This document shows, piece by piece, positions 48,341-57,472 of a stretch of DNA of 64,000 nt (position 1 is the stretch's first letter; every line of letters starts with the position of its first letter). The translations under genes were made by a program, and so were the position numbers. The DNA lies in NCBI GenBank assembly GCA_965247735.1, contig CBDFHN010000001.1, positions 744,001-808,000 on the forward strand. Direction: 5' to 3'. A model generated the notes under the pieces. The model was not told where the DNA came from, made no database searches, and worked only from the letters and a program-made list of their open reading frames with translations. Source of the DNA: JAOXRU01 sp965247735. GTDB lineage: Bacteria; Bacteroidota; Bacteroidia; Flavobacteriales; Flavobacteriaceae.

Positions 48341-48629
48341 GTGTGCCCAGCATGGGCATCTTTTATTACCGAAAGGTAATTAATTAATCTTGGGGGTGCA
48401 AGTCCCTTGTGCACAGGAGTAACGCCTTGAAGCATTAGTAAGTCGCAAAGGTAAAAACCGTGAGGTTTTACCTGAAGGAAGCGAAACTACAAAACTCGGT
48501 ACTGACGAACAGTATTAAGTGCAACGAATCATGAATACATTTGAGAAATAATAAAAAGTGATAAATAAACCGTATACAGAGGCATAATTACTTGGGTAAG
48601 CAAGCACATCATTGTAATGCCCCAAGAAT
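48341..48629 (+). mobile_element. Group II intron fragment A (5' end only)
   Basis: Starts with GTGTGCCCAGC like the complete copies and follows their domain I sequence to about 48629, with an extra 50-base stretch near 48513-48565. It then runs straight into the tail of a cassette seen intact at 59004, so a deletion or recombination removed the rest of the intron. Confidence 0.75.
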
Positions 48630-48673
48630 GAGTTAGAGCAACGTATTAAACATTTCGGAGCGTTGAAGATAAC
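48630..48673. repeat. Tail remnant of the non-coding cassette
   Basis: 44 bases matching the end of the 279-bp non-coding cassettes (59239-59282 and 59559-59602) with three mismatches, ending in GAAGATAAC. Confidence 0.75.
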
Positions 48674-48792
48674 GTGTTTGTATATGGTTTGTTGCGTATT
48701 TAAGCATTAAAGTTAGTAAACAAGTCACAGATTGAAAATCCGCGAGGATTTTCGTAAGTAGGCTAGAACTAGCAATTAATTATACACGGTGT
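48665..48792. other. attC-like site 1, interrupted by intron B
   Basis: Begins with the core box GAAGATAAC and ends with GGTGT at the intron; its last bases TAGGTGTC continue at 50649 after the intron. It resembles site 8 at 62596 along most of its length (shared TTGCG, AAAGTTAG, CCGCGAG, AGCAATTAAT), so the two are one attC subtype of about 135 bp. Confidence 0.72.
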
Positions 48793-50648
48793 GTGTGCCC
48801 AGCATGGGCATCTTTTACTTACCGAAAGGTAATTAATTAATCTAGAGGGAACAAGTCCCTTATGCGCAGGGGTTACGCCTTGAAGCATTAGTAAGTCGCA
48901 AGGGTGAAAACCGCGAGGTTTTATCAGAAGGAAGCGAGACTACAAAACTCGGTACTGACGAACAGAAATCGTATACAGAGGCATAGTTACTTGGGTAAGC
49001 AAGCACATCATTGTAACGCCCCAAAGAATACCAAACGGGTAATTATGTAGATACGGCAGGAATTGAGTGAAAGTAGATGCCATTACCTGGGGAGGTCTCC
49101 AAAGTCACGAGTTGGCTATTTGGAGAAGTCAGCAGCAGTCATAGTACCTATGGGAAACGAGTTGAGGAAATACCTCAGGTGGTCTCACAAGTAGGGAAGG
49201 ACAGAACATTAAATTACGTTGTAATTCGATTAGGATGCTCAGCTAGCCTAGTCTTAAAGCGACAGGAGTAAACAAATTATTAAACCCTATGATTGAAAAG
49301 GTACTAGAAGCTACTAATCTTTATAAAGCGACACGTCAAGTGGAACGCAATAAAGGTGCTTGCGGTGTAGACGGTATGAAAACAACGGCACTATCTAGCT
49401 ATATAGTAGAAAACCGTTCCAACATACAGGAAACTATCCGAAGTAACAACTATGTACTGAACTCAATTCTAGGAGTAAGCATTCCAAAAGGAAAGGGTAA
49501 AACTAGACTTTTAGGAATCCCAACAGTAGTAGATCGATGGCTCCAACAAGCGGTAAGTCAGCAATTAATGGTTCATTTTGAATATGATTTTGAACATTTC
49601 AGTTATGGTTTCCGTCCACAAAAGAACATTCAAAAAGCAGTACTTCAAGCTCAACAGTATATCAATAATGGTTACCAAGATATTGTAGATATTGATTTAA
49701 AAGGGTTCTTCGACCAAGTAGACCATTGTATTTTACTAGAACTTATCTATCACAAGGTAAAATGTCCAACCACCCTTCGTTTAATCCGAAAATGGCTTAG
49801 AGTTCCCATATTAATAAATGGAAAACTCCAAAAGCGAAGAAAAGGAATTCGGCAAGGCAGCCCAATTAGTCCATTATTATCTAACATAATGCTAGATGTT
49901 TTGGATAAAGAAATGAAAAGAATGGACTTATGTTATGTCCGGTACGCAGACGATTTTAGCGTTTATGCAAAGAGTAAAAGCGAGGCGAAACAAATAGGAA
50001 ACACCTTGTTTATCTTTTTAAGAGACAAGTTAAAACTACCTATTAATAAAGCCAAAAGTGGCATACGTAGACCTGTAAACTTTGAGTTACTAGGACACGG
50101 TTTTATCCCTGTCTACAAAAAGGGAGTAAAAGGACAATACCAACTTGTAGTAGCCAAGAAAAGTTGGTTAAAGTTTAAGCGGAACCTAAAAAGTATTACC
50201 AAGAAAACCAAACCAATGTCTTTATTAGAACGTCTAGAACGGCTTAATCAAGTCTGTCGAGGGTGGATGAACAATTATCGTTTAGCCAGCATCAAAGCAA
50301 AAGTTAAAAAGCTAGATGAGTGGATAAGAAATAGGTTGCGATATTGCATTTGGCACGATTGGAAGAAGCTTGAAAGGAAACGTAAAAACCTAATTCGATT
50401 AGGAATAGAAAACGGACAAGCATACGCTTGGAGTAGAACTCGAATGGGAGGATGGGCAGTTGCTCAAAGTCCAATTCTACGAACTACAATAACCAAATCT
50501 AGACTAAAACGAAAAGGGTACAGACCTTTGGTAGATTACATTAATAATACGCAAACTTCAATTTGGTGAACCGCCGTATACGAGACCCGTACGTACGGTG
50601 GTGTGAGAGGCGCACTCCAGTTATTTTAACTGGAGCCGTCTACTCGAT
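48793..50648 (+). mobile_element. Complete group II intron B with maturase gene
   Basis: 1856 nt. The 5' end GTGTG fits the group II consensus GUGYG. A domain V hairpin lies at about 50568-50603 (GAACCGCCGTATACG paired with GTACGTACGGTGGT), followed by a domain VI stem (CTCCAGTT / AACTGGAG) and the 3' end CGAT. It is inserted in attC-like site 1 at GT|T, on the strand opposite to the cassette genes. The short maturase without an endonuclease domain and the attC target point to a IIC-attC-type intron; a structure fold would be needed to fix the class. Confidence 0.85.
49289..50569 (+). CDS. ltrA: Group II intron reverse transcriptase/maturase
   Basis: 426 residues. Reverse transcriptase motifs are GVDGM, the RT core DIDLKGFFDQVDH, IRQGSPISPLLSNIMLD, the catalytic YADDFSVYA, and LLGHGF; the maturase (X) domain follows (LERLNQVCRGWMNNYRLA). 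The protein ends without an endonuclease domain, typical of the shortest intron proteins. One oddity: the usual PQG motif reads RQG here, whereas the copy in intron D has PQG. This may weaken the enzyme. The stop codon overlaps the first base of domain V. Confidence 0.92.
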   Translation: MIEKVLEATNLYKATRQVERNKGACGVDGMKTTALSSYIVENRSNIQETIRSNNYVLNSILGVSIPKGKGKTRLLGIPTVVDRWLQQAVSQQLMVHFEYDFEHFSYGFRPQKNIQKAVLQAQQYINNGYQDIVDIDLKGFFDQVDHCILLELIYHKVKCPTTLRLIRKWLRVPILINGKLQKRRKGIRQGSPISPLLSNIMLDVLDKEMKRMDLCYVRYADDFSVYAKSKSEAKQIGNTLFIFLRDKLKLPINKAKSGIRRPVNFELLGHGFIPVYKKGVKGQYQLVVAKKSWLKFKRNLKSITKKTKPMSLLERLERLNQVCRGWMNNYRLASIKAKVKKLDEWIRNRLRYCIWHDWKKLERKRKNLIRLGIENGQAYAWSRTRMGGWAVAQSPILRTTITKSRLKRKGYRPLVDYINNTQTSIW

Positions 50649-51841
50649 TAGGTGTCGTTTTTTTTAGGGTTTAGAGCAGATATTCCTTTTAAATTAATAT
50701 TTAAAGTAAGACTTAATAATTCAGTAAACTTTACTTGACTTAAAGCTCCAGTTGTCCTAAGAATAAAAGCACCTATAATTATAAAAATTATAGGGAAACC
50801 AAAAAGAACTCCGAAAAAACGTATTAAATTTATCTTTTCGTTACTCGCTAAGTCACTAAGCATAAAAAATAAAACTGCTGCCATACCTAGCCAAAACAAA
50901 CCTCTAATAAGAAGAAGTTTTGTGTTGTTGTTTTCTAATTCTGTTTTTGCCTTTGCTTTCACAAAAGCATTTAAATCTGTTTTTTGCATAATAGTTCGTA
51001 TTATATTGTCATCAAAATGTGTTAAAATCTCAGACCATTTAATTTTGAAATTCGTTGATTCTAAAAGTTTTTCTAACCTAACTAAGATTTCATTTTTAGT
51101 TTTTTTATATTGTTTTATTGCTTCAGGATTTTCGTCCATTGCATTAATTATAAAATCGTATGATTCAATAAGCTTTCTTATTAATTCATAATTGAATTTG
51201 TCATCAGAACTTTTTAAAGCTTGACCATAAAGAATTTGTGATTGGTTAAAGTATTTAGTTGCTAAATTTCCTTTTTGAATTCGTATATCTGCAAAGTTTT
51301 TTTTCTTGTCGCATAACTCAATCAATTCTTTTTGTGTAACAATTGCTTCTTTGTTAAAATCAAATGCCTCAATATAATTTTCTAAATTAATGGCCTTTTT
51401 TGCTTTTACATTTAATACATCTATAATGCCTTGTTTTTCTGAACGTATGAATTCATCTTTCTTTTTTAAATTTTGATTGCCTTCGGAAATATTATTATAG
51501 TATTTCAAACAATTTTGAATATGATATTTAGCTTTTTCAGAATACTCTAATTCATATTTTATTAAGTTCTCTTCATTATTGCTATGTAATCCTCCTCTCA
51601 AACATTGAAACTGCCAATACAGCATAAAGTGATAATCAGAAGTGAAATGATTTTTTTCATCAACATTCAATTCCCTTTCAGATTCAAGCAGTTCTCTACA
51701 GTATTCAGATTGACGCAAATATAGGCCAGCAGCTTGATTGAATAAATTTCCATCATTCAATTTTCTAGCTTTTTCTTTTGCCTCAAAAGCTTCCCTATAT
51801 GATTTTAGGATTATGTTATTTATTTCTTCTTCGTAGTTCAT
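50648..51841 (-). CDS. Cassette 1 gene: hypothetical protein with two C-terminal membrane helices
   Basis: 397 residues from the ATG at 51841, seven bases before the core box GACACCTAAC. A longer frame reaching 51895 runs into the attC-like site and is unlikely to be used. The N-terminal 300 residues are helical and charged; two membrane helices follow (LLIRGLFWLGMAAVLFFML, FFGVLFGFPIIFIIIGAFIL). No known domain. Its stop codon TAA is part of the core box at the other end (GACACCTAAC on the coding strand), now split from the rest of the site by intron B. Confidence 0.75.
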   Translation of the reverse strand: MNYEEEINNIILKSYREAFEAKEKARKLNDGNLFNQAAGLYLRQSEYCRELLESERELNVDEKNHFTSDYHFMLYWQFQCLRGGLHSNNEENLIKYELEYSEKAKYHIQNCLKYYNNISEGNQNLKKKDEFIRSEKQGIIDVLNVKAKKAINLENYIEAFDFNKEAIVTQKELIELCDKKKNFADIRIQKGNLATKYFNQSQILYGQALKSSDDKFNYELIRKLIESYDFIINAMDENPEAIKQYKKTKNEILVRLEKLLESTNFKIKWSEILTHFDDNIIRTIMQKTDLNAFVKAKAKTELENNNTKLLLIRGLFWLGMAAVLFFMLSDLASNEKINLIRFFGVLFGFPIIFIIIGAFILRTTGALSQVKFTELLSLTLNINLKGISALNPKKNDT

Positions 51842-51847
51842 TCTAAT

Positions 51848-51898
51848 GACACCTAACGTTGAGTGTAAACTGCGTTTTAATGCAGCTTTGCACATTGT
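51848..51898. other. attC-like site 2, interrupted by intron C
   Basis: Core box GACACCTAAC, the exact complement of the start of cassette 1 (GTTAGGTGTC), followed by a short palindrome (AACTGCG, TGCAGCTT) and CACATTGT, where intron C is inserted. The same short subtype is present uninterrupted at 59274. Confidence 0.8.
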
Positions 51899-52493
51899 GT
51901 GTGCCCAGCATGGGCATCTTTACTTTATCGAAAGATAAATAATTAATCTAGAGGGTGCAAGTCCCTTATGTGCAAGAGTAACGTCTTGAAGCATTAGTAA
52001 GTCGCAAGCTGGTTTACCGTGAGGTATGCAGTGAAGGAAGCGGAACTACAAAACTCGGTACTGACGAACAGAAATCGTATACAGAGGCATAATTACTTGG
52101 GTAAGCAAGCACATCATTGTAACGCCCAAAGAATACCAAATGGGTAATTATGTAGATACGGCAGTTATTGAGAGAAAGAAGATGTCATTACCTGGGGAGG
52201 TCTCCAAAGCCACGAGTTGGCATATTGGAGAAGTCAGCAGAAGTCATAGTACCTATGGGAAACGAGTTGAGGAAATACCTCAGATGGTCTCACAAGTAGG
52301 GAAGGACTGAACGTAATTCTCTTCAAAATTCACATAGGAGCACTAGTTGTAGCCTATGCCTAAACTAGAAGATAGTGCCAAGGGTGAAAAGAGCTTTGGT
52401 GTGATGATTTACGAACCGCCGTATACGAGACCCGTACGTACGGTGGTGTGAGAGGCGCACTCCAACTATTTTAGTTGGAGCCGTCTACTCGAT
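51899..52493 (+). mobile_element. ORF-less group II intron C
   Basis: 595 nt with the same 5' end, domain V and 3' end as intron B, but a domain IV loop of about 120 nt and no reverse transcriptase. Domain VI pairs CTCCAACT with AGTTGGAG, a compensated change relative to intron B. It differs from intron E by one base. It must rely on a maturase supplied in trans. Confidence 0.85.
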
Positions 52494-52506
52494 TGCCCAC
52501 AGTTTT

Positions 52507-53310
52507 TTATTCCTTTTTCCATTCAATTAGTGTTTTTCCACGTATTTCAAAATCAGTTCCGCTTAATACTCTTCCTAATTTTTTTATCTCAATAATTGAA
52601 TCGTTTCTATCATATTTATATTCTGTCATAAACTCAACAAACTCGTTAGGGTTTGTTCCTTGATTAAAAGAACTGTCTATTTCTTTATAGAGTTTACCTT
52701 TTTCGTTATACTCGAATTTGGTTTTCATTCGCTGATTTCCACTAAAAACCCAATTTTCAATTTTCGGTCGATTTAGAGAGTCGTAATTAAATTCAGAGAT
52801 TTTAGGTTCGGAATTTCGTTCTGCAACAATTCTTTTTTTTAGAGTTCCATTTTTAAATTCCTGCGTTACAGTTCTGAAGTTAGTCTTTGTCTCAATCAGA
52901 TTTTTCTCCGAATCGTATTTGAATGATTTTAATGTGTCAATTTTTTCACGTTTCTCAATTATATATTCTAATAATCCATTTTTATTATAAAAATAATTTT
53001 GAGTATCAATTTTGGCAGTTCCTTTTCCCTCTCTTCTATAAATTGATTTCCTTTTTTCGATTCGATTATTTTCGTTATTGTAAAAATAAAATCGAACATT
53101 ACTCACATTAATTAACCTGTCTTTTGCATCGTAACTTTTAAATGATTTTCTCTCGGAATAAACAGAATCTTTTTTTGTCGTAGATTTTTCAGTTTTCCAA
53201 ATTCTATAACTTTCTTTTGCCTTAAATTCCGCAATCAGTTTATCTCCTTCTAAATTCCCGCAAGAATTTAAAATCAGAGTTAAAATTGTTATGGTTAGCA
53301 GTTTTTTCAA
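52507..53310 (-). CDS. Cassette 2 gene: lipoprotein with YD-like repeats
   Basis: 267 residues. The leader ends in LILNSCGNLEGD, a lipobox. The body has repeated tyrosine/asparagine turns (NYFYNKNGLLEYII, SFKYDSEKNLIET, SEFNYDSLNRPKIENW, KFEYNEKGKLYKEI) like RHS/YD-type beta repeats. The start codon lies two bases from the core box TGTGGGCAAC; the stop lies 13 bases inside the other end. Function unknown. Confidence 0.78.
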   Translation of the reverse strand: MKKLLTITILTLILNSCGNLEGDKLIAEFKAKESYRIWKTEKSTTKKDSVYSERKSFKSYDAKDRLINVSNVRFYFYNNENNRIEKRKSIYRREGKGTAKIDTQNYFYNKNGLLEYIIEKREKIDTLKSFKYDSEKNLIETKTNFRTVTQEFKNGTLKKRIVAERNSEPKISEFNYDSLNRPKIENWVFSGNQRMKTKFEYNEKGKLYKEIDSSFNQGTNPNEFVEFMTEYKYDRNDSIIEIKKLGRVLSGTDFEIRGKTLIEWKKE

Positions 53311-53312
53311 AT

Positions 53313-53496
53313 TGTGGGCAACGTCTAGTATAAGAATAGTAAGGGATTAAAATGTACTTACTTTTCGGGTTATTACTTAGCGAAATTTACAATTTTTCTT
53401 TAAATAATTACTACGCAAAATTGAAAATTTTGCGGACTTAATAAAATGTACTGTTTTTTTTTTAAGCTCTTTGCCCTTATTATTTTTATACATTGT
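53313..53496. other. attC-like site 3 (long form), interrupted by intron D
   Basis: Begins with TGTGGGCAAC, the exact complement of the start of cassette 2 (GTTGCCCACA). Arms AGTATAAGAATAGTAAGGG and CCCTTATTATTTTTATAC pair, and an inner hairpin is formed by CAAAATTGAAAATTTTG. About 190 bp in total. Intron D follows CATTGT. Confidence 0.8.
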
Positions 53497-55096
53497 GTGT
53501 GCCCAGTATGGGCATCTTTTAACTACCGAAAGGTAATTAATTAATCTACAGGGTGCAAGTCCCTTATGTGCAGGGGTTACGCCTTGAAGCATTAGTAAGT
53601 TGCAAGGGTGAAAACCGTGAGGTTTTATCTGAAGAAAGCATTACTACAAAACTCGGTACTGACGAACAGAAACCGTATACAGAGGCATAATTACTTGGGT
53701 AAGCAAGCACATCATTGTAACGCCCCAAAGAATACCAAACGGGTAATTATGTAGATACGGCAGCGATTGAGTGAAAGAAGATGCCATTACCTGGGGAGGT
53801 CTCCAAAGTCACGAGCTGGCTATTTGGAGAAGTCAGCAGCAGTCATAGTACCTATGGGAAACGAGTTGAGGAAATACCTCAGATGGTCTCACAAGTAGGG
53901 AAGGACAGAACATTAAATTACGTTGTAATTCGATTAGGATGCTCAGCTAGCCTAGTCTTAAAGCGACAGGAGTAAACAAATTATTAAACCCTATGATTGA
54001 AAAGGTACTAGAAGCTACTAATCTTTATAAAGCGACACGTCAAGTGGAACGCAATAAAGGAGCTTACGGAGTAGATGGTATGAAAACAATGGCACTCTCT
54101 ACTTATATAGTAGAAAACCGTTCTAACATATTGGAAAACATCCGTAGTAACAGCTATGTGCCAAGTTCAATTTTAGGAGTAAACATTCCAAAAGGAAAGG
54201 GTGAAACTAGACTTTTAGGAATCCCAACGGTAGTAGATCGATGGCTACAACAGGCGGTAAGTCAGCAATTAATGGTTCATTTTGAATATGAATTTGAACA
54301 ATTTAGTTATGGCTTCCGTCCACAAAAGAATATTCAAAAGGCGGTATTACAAGCTCAGCAGTATATCAATGATGGTTACCAAGATATTGTAGATATTGAC
54401 TTAAAAGGATTCTTTGATGAAGTAGATCACTGTATTTTATTGCAACTTATCTATCACAAGGTAAAATGTCCAATTACCCTGCGTTTAATCCGAAAATGGC
54501 TTAGAGTTCCCATATTAATAAATGGAAAACTCCAAAAGAGAAGAAAAGGAATCCCGCAAGGAAGCCCAATTAGTCCATTGTTATCTAACATAATGCTAGA
54601 TGTTTTGGACAAAGAAATGAAAAGAATGGGCTTACGTTATGTGCGCTACGCAGATGATTTTAGCGTTTATGCAAAGAACAAAAGCGAGGCGAAACAAATA
54701 GGAAACACCTTGTTTACCTTTTTAAGAGACAAGTTAAAACTACCTATTAACAAAACTAAAAGTGGCATACGTAGACCTATAAACTTTGAGTTACTAGGAC
54801 ACGGTTTTGTGCCTGTCTACAAAAAGGGCGTAAAAGGACAATATCAACTTGTAGTAGCCAAGAAAAGTTGGTTAAAGTTTAAGCGTAACCTAAAAAGTAT
54901 AACCAAGAAAACCAAACCAATGTCTTTGTTAGAACGTCTAGAACGACTTAATCAAGTCTGCCGAGGCTGGATGAACAATTACCGCTTAACCAAGATCTCC
55001 TTCAAAGTTAAAAAGCTAGATGAGTGGTTAAGAAATCGGTTGCGATATTGTATTTGGCACGATTTGGACTACCTAGTAAATTTGTGACTAATTTTC

Positions 55097-55930
55097 TTAG
55101 GCCGCTTTGTTACTAAATCCTTTTAGTTTGATTTCCATTTCTAACGGAGTTAAATATCCTAAAGAAGAGTGTAATCTTTGTGTATTATACCAGTCTATAT
55201 AGTCTTCAATAGATTTATATAATTGAGTATATGAAGTATATTTAAATCTATATAACCATTCATGTTTAATTGTTTTAAAGAAACTTTCAGCTACAGCATT
55301 ATCCCAGCAATTACCTTTTCTACTCATCGATTGGGTTATTTTGCAATTGAAAGAGAAAATATCTGTGATCTTATTAGACGCATATTGTACACCTCTATCA
55401 GAATGAAAAATAAAACCATCTTTAATTTGTCTTTTACTTCTGGCCTGATGCCAAGTTTTAATAATGGTGTTTTGGGAAGTCATGTCTTCGCTTAAAGTCC
55501 AACTTACTACTTTTCTATCTGCTAAATCTATGATGGTTGTTAGGTAATTCCAGTTATCATTCACTCTAATATATGTAATATCAGAAATCCATTTTTCTCC
55601 TATTTTTAGACTTTTGAAATCTCTATTTAATACATTTTTTACTATTGGAAAACTGTGCTTTGAGTCTGTTGTTACTACAAATTTTCGCTTTAAGATACTT
55701 TTTAACCTCATTTCTTTCATAAGTAATCCTATATAAGACCGACAATATATAAGGTCTTCACGTTCTAGTTTTTTTTGAATCCGATGACTTCCATAGATTT
55801 CTCTACTATCTTCAAAAATGGCTTTAATCCTCTTCTTTAGATAATTTCTTGGAGTCTCCATAACTATTAAGTCTTTGTTTTTAAGCCAGTGATAATAAGC
55901 GTTTTTACTAACTCTCATACACTTACACAT
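55097..55930 (-). CDS. IS3-family transposase OrfB (DDE integrase core)
   Basis: 277 residues from the first ATG. The DDE residues are in WISDITYI, FHSDRGVQY and NAVAESFFKTIKHE; the HTH_21-like start is MCKCMRVSKNAYYHWL. The frame is open upstream to the slippery site at 56011, so the active protein is probably an OrfAB fusion made by -1 frameshifting. Confidence 0.92.
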   Translation of the reverse strand: MCKCMRVSKNAYYHWLKNKDLIVMETPRNYLKKRIKAIFEDSREIYGSHRIQKKLEREDLIYCRSYIGLLMKEMRLKSILKRKFVVTTDSKHSFPIVKNVLNRDFKSLKIGEKWISDITYIRVNDNWNYLTTIIDLADRKVVSWTLSEDMTSQNTIIKTWHQARSKRQIKDGFIFHSDRGVQYASNKITDIFSFNCKITQSMSRKGNCWDNAVAESFFKTIKHEWLYRFKYTSYTQLYKSIEDYIDWYNTQRLHSSLGYLTPLEMEIKLKGFSNKAA

Positions 55931-55977
55931 CTTCTCAACACTATAAATATCCGTGTTTTTTAAAACAAATTGATATC

Positions 55978-56259
55978 TTATGAGTCGCTCTTGGAAAAGA
56001 TGCTTACTGCCTTTTTTAAGATGTCGCGCTCTATAGTTACATCTCTTAATTCTTTTTTCAAAGCTTTTAATTCTTGGGCTTCTATAGAAAGTACTTTCTT
56101 TTTAGAAAAATCTCCAGATCTTGCTGCAAATTCCCGTCCCCAGCGACAAATCATACCTGGGTTTAATCCATATTCCTCTCCAAGTTGTTTCGGTTTACTT
56201 CCAGATTTTAATAGTGATACTATCATTACCTTAAACTCGTTATCATGTTTTTTTGCCAT
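55978..56259 (-). CDS. IS3-family transposase OrfA
   Basis: 93 residues: a helix-turn-helix (FKVMIVSLLKSGSKPKQLGE) that binds the element ends, then a leucine-zipper-like segment (QELKALKKELRDVTIERDIL). It ends 16 bases beyond the typical ILKKA motif where frameshifting occurs. Confidence 0.9.
   Translation of the reverse strand: MAKKHDNEFKVMIVSLLKSGSKPKQLGEEYGLNPGMICRWGREFAARSGDFSKKKVLSIEAQELKALKKELRDVTIERDILKKAVSIFSKSDS
56011..56017 (-). promoter_or_regulatory. Slippery heptamer for -1 frameshifting in the IS3 element
   Basis: On the coding strand the sequence reads A AAA AAG in the orfA frame. A -1 slip here leads into a frame that stays open through the start of orfB. Confidence 0.75.
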
Positions 56260-56613
56260 AATCTAATATATAAATATTATATGGACTCTAAAAAATCGTC
56301 ACATCAAAGGTAGACACTCCAATTGGAAGAAGCTTGAAAGGAAGCGTAAAAACCTAATTCGATTAGGAATAGAAAACGGACAAGCATACGCTTGGAGTAG
56401 AACTCGAATGGGAGGATGGGCAGTTGCTCAAAGTCCAATTCTACGAACTACAATAACCAAATCTAGACTAAAACGAAAAGGGTACAGACCTTTGGTAGAC
56501 TATCTTAATAAAACGCAAACTTCAATTTGGTGAACCGCCGTATACGAGACCCGTACGTACGGTGGTGTGAGAGGCGTAGTGGCGATTTTTTAAGTCGTCA
56601 TCCGTCTACTCGA

Positions 56614-57261
56614 TTACCACACGTTTTTTTCTTTTTCTACTGGCTCAAATGGCTTACAAGCACTTTCCATTGCTTTGTATTCCAATTCTTCCATTGTTGT
56701 TTTCTTTGGGAAAATCAAGTTCTTAATTCTTGAAAACCAATCATTGTAAATTCCAGCATTTTTTGAAATCCGTATCATTTCTTTTTTGCTCAGAATTTTT
56801 TCCATTCCGTTTTGGAAATCAACTTTTATGAGTGGAAATTCCGCTTGATTTTCTCCAGATAAAGTTACTTGTTTTTTCAGTGCTTGACTAATTGAAGTCA
56901 TAAACTCTAATATCCAATTTAATTCCGTTAAAGATTTTATTTCGCTCGGTTTTATGTCAAATTCGATTTGCTCTGGACTAAAGAAATATGATTTAACCAA
57001 AACTCCATTTAGGTTAATAGTTAGAGATTTAGTTTCTAATTTTCCAGTTTCGTCATTCCACATTTTTTGCACAAAATCAAAGTCAATTTTGTCTGAACTT
57101 CTGTTCTCATCAATTCCAAATTCCAATATATATTCAGAATTCAGATAAGCAATCAGTTTTTCCCAATTAGATTCATTAACATCTTGGACGTAAATGTCTC
57201 TTAATGTTCCGTCTGATTCGAAAATCCATTTTGCTTTATTCCAATTTCTATCGGTTTTCAT
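56614..57261 (-). CDS. Cassette 3 gene: hypothetical protein
   Basis: 215 residues from the ATG at 57261 (MKTDRNWNKAK), five bases from the core box. The earlier frame beginning at 57330 lies inside the attC-like site. It is a soluble, acidic protein with segments KAKWIFESDGTLRDIYVQDV and IEFDIKPSEIKSLTELNWIL; no known domain was recognised. Its stop codon is inside the core box GTGTGGTAAC, and the final base belongs to the intron. Confidence 0.72.
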   Translation of the reverse strand: MKTDRNWNKAKWIFESDGTLRDIYVQDVNESNWEKLIAYLNSEYILEFGIDENRSSDKIDFDFVQKMWNDETGKLETKSLTINLNGVLVKSYFFSPEQIEFDIKPSEIKSLTELNWILEFMTSISQALKKQVTLSGENQAEFPLIKVDFQNGMEKILSKKEMIRISKNAGIYNDWFSRIKNLIFPKKTTMEELEYKAMESACKPFEPVEKEKNVW

Positions 57262-57266
57262 CAAAT

Positions 57267-57464
57267 GTGTGGTAACGTCTCGGCTATGGTTAGTACGGGA
57301 ATTAAAAGTAGTGAACTTTCGATTAAGCACTTAGCCAAAACTTTTTATTTTGTTTTATCTTTTTTGTTCTAAAGCCAAATCAAAAGATTTGGCGGACTTG
57401 GTTAAAAGCTTTAAACTTTGGGTCAATCACCAAAACCCGTATTAATTATAGCCATTGTTAGGCA
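57267..57464. other. attC-like site 4 (long form), uninterrupted
   Basis: 198 bp. Begins GTGTGGTAAC, the complement of the start of cassette 3 (GTTACCACAC), and ends GTTAGGCA, the start of cassette 4. Arms CTATGGTTAGTACGGG and CCCGTATTAATTATAG pair, with an inner stem (CCAAATC / GATTTGG). The intron target TTGT|T is intact. Confidence 0.8.
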
Positions 57465-57472
57465 TCTGGCTT

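Larger units (their letters stand above)
55065..56321 (-). mobile_element. IS3-family insertion sequence
   Basis: 1257 bp flanked by a 3-bp duplication ATT (55062-55064 and 56322-56324). Imperfect terminal inverted repeats begin TGGACTACC on the left and TGGAGTGTC on the right, both ending near TGTGAC. It carries orfA and orfB in different frames. Confidence 0.88.
53993..56533 (+). pseudogene. ltrA: Intron D reverse transcriptase/maturase, broken by IS3-family element
   Basis: The frame runs from 53993 to the IS at 55065 and resumes at 56322 with NWKKLERKRKNLIRLG, ending TQTSIW at 56533. The catalytic YADDFSVYA and an intact PQGSPISPLLSN motif are present, so before the insertion this was a full maturase close to that of intron B. 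The maturase domain tail is separated by the IS. Confidence 0.88.
53497..56614 (+). mobile_element. Group II intron D, interrupted by an IS3-family element
   Basis: Without the 1257-bp IS and its 3-bp duplication the intron is 1858 nt, almost the length of intron B. Same 5' and 3' ends and domain V; domain VI has a different stem (TGGCGA / TCGTCA). Confidence 0.85.

Noticed and set aside
49077..49271. 64-codon reading frame beginning MPLPGEVSKV, repeated at 53781-53975
   Set aside because: It lies in the structured RNA part of the group II intron before the maturase gene. Conservation of the frame follows from conservation of the ribozyme; in the ORF-less copies the same region is not open.
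49289..50569. Retron or diversity-generating reverse transcriptase
   Set aside because: The reverse transcriptase has a maturase domain, lies in an intron with domain V, and no msr/msd or variable repeat pair was seen.
53377..53592. 71-codon minus-strand frame overlapping site 3 and intron D
   Set aside because: It crosses the border between an attC-like palindrome and the intron 5' end, so it cannot be a gene.
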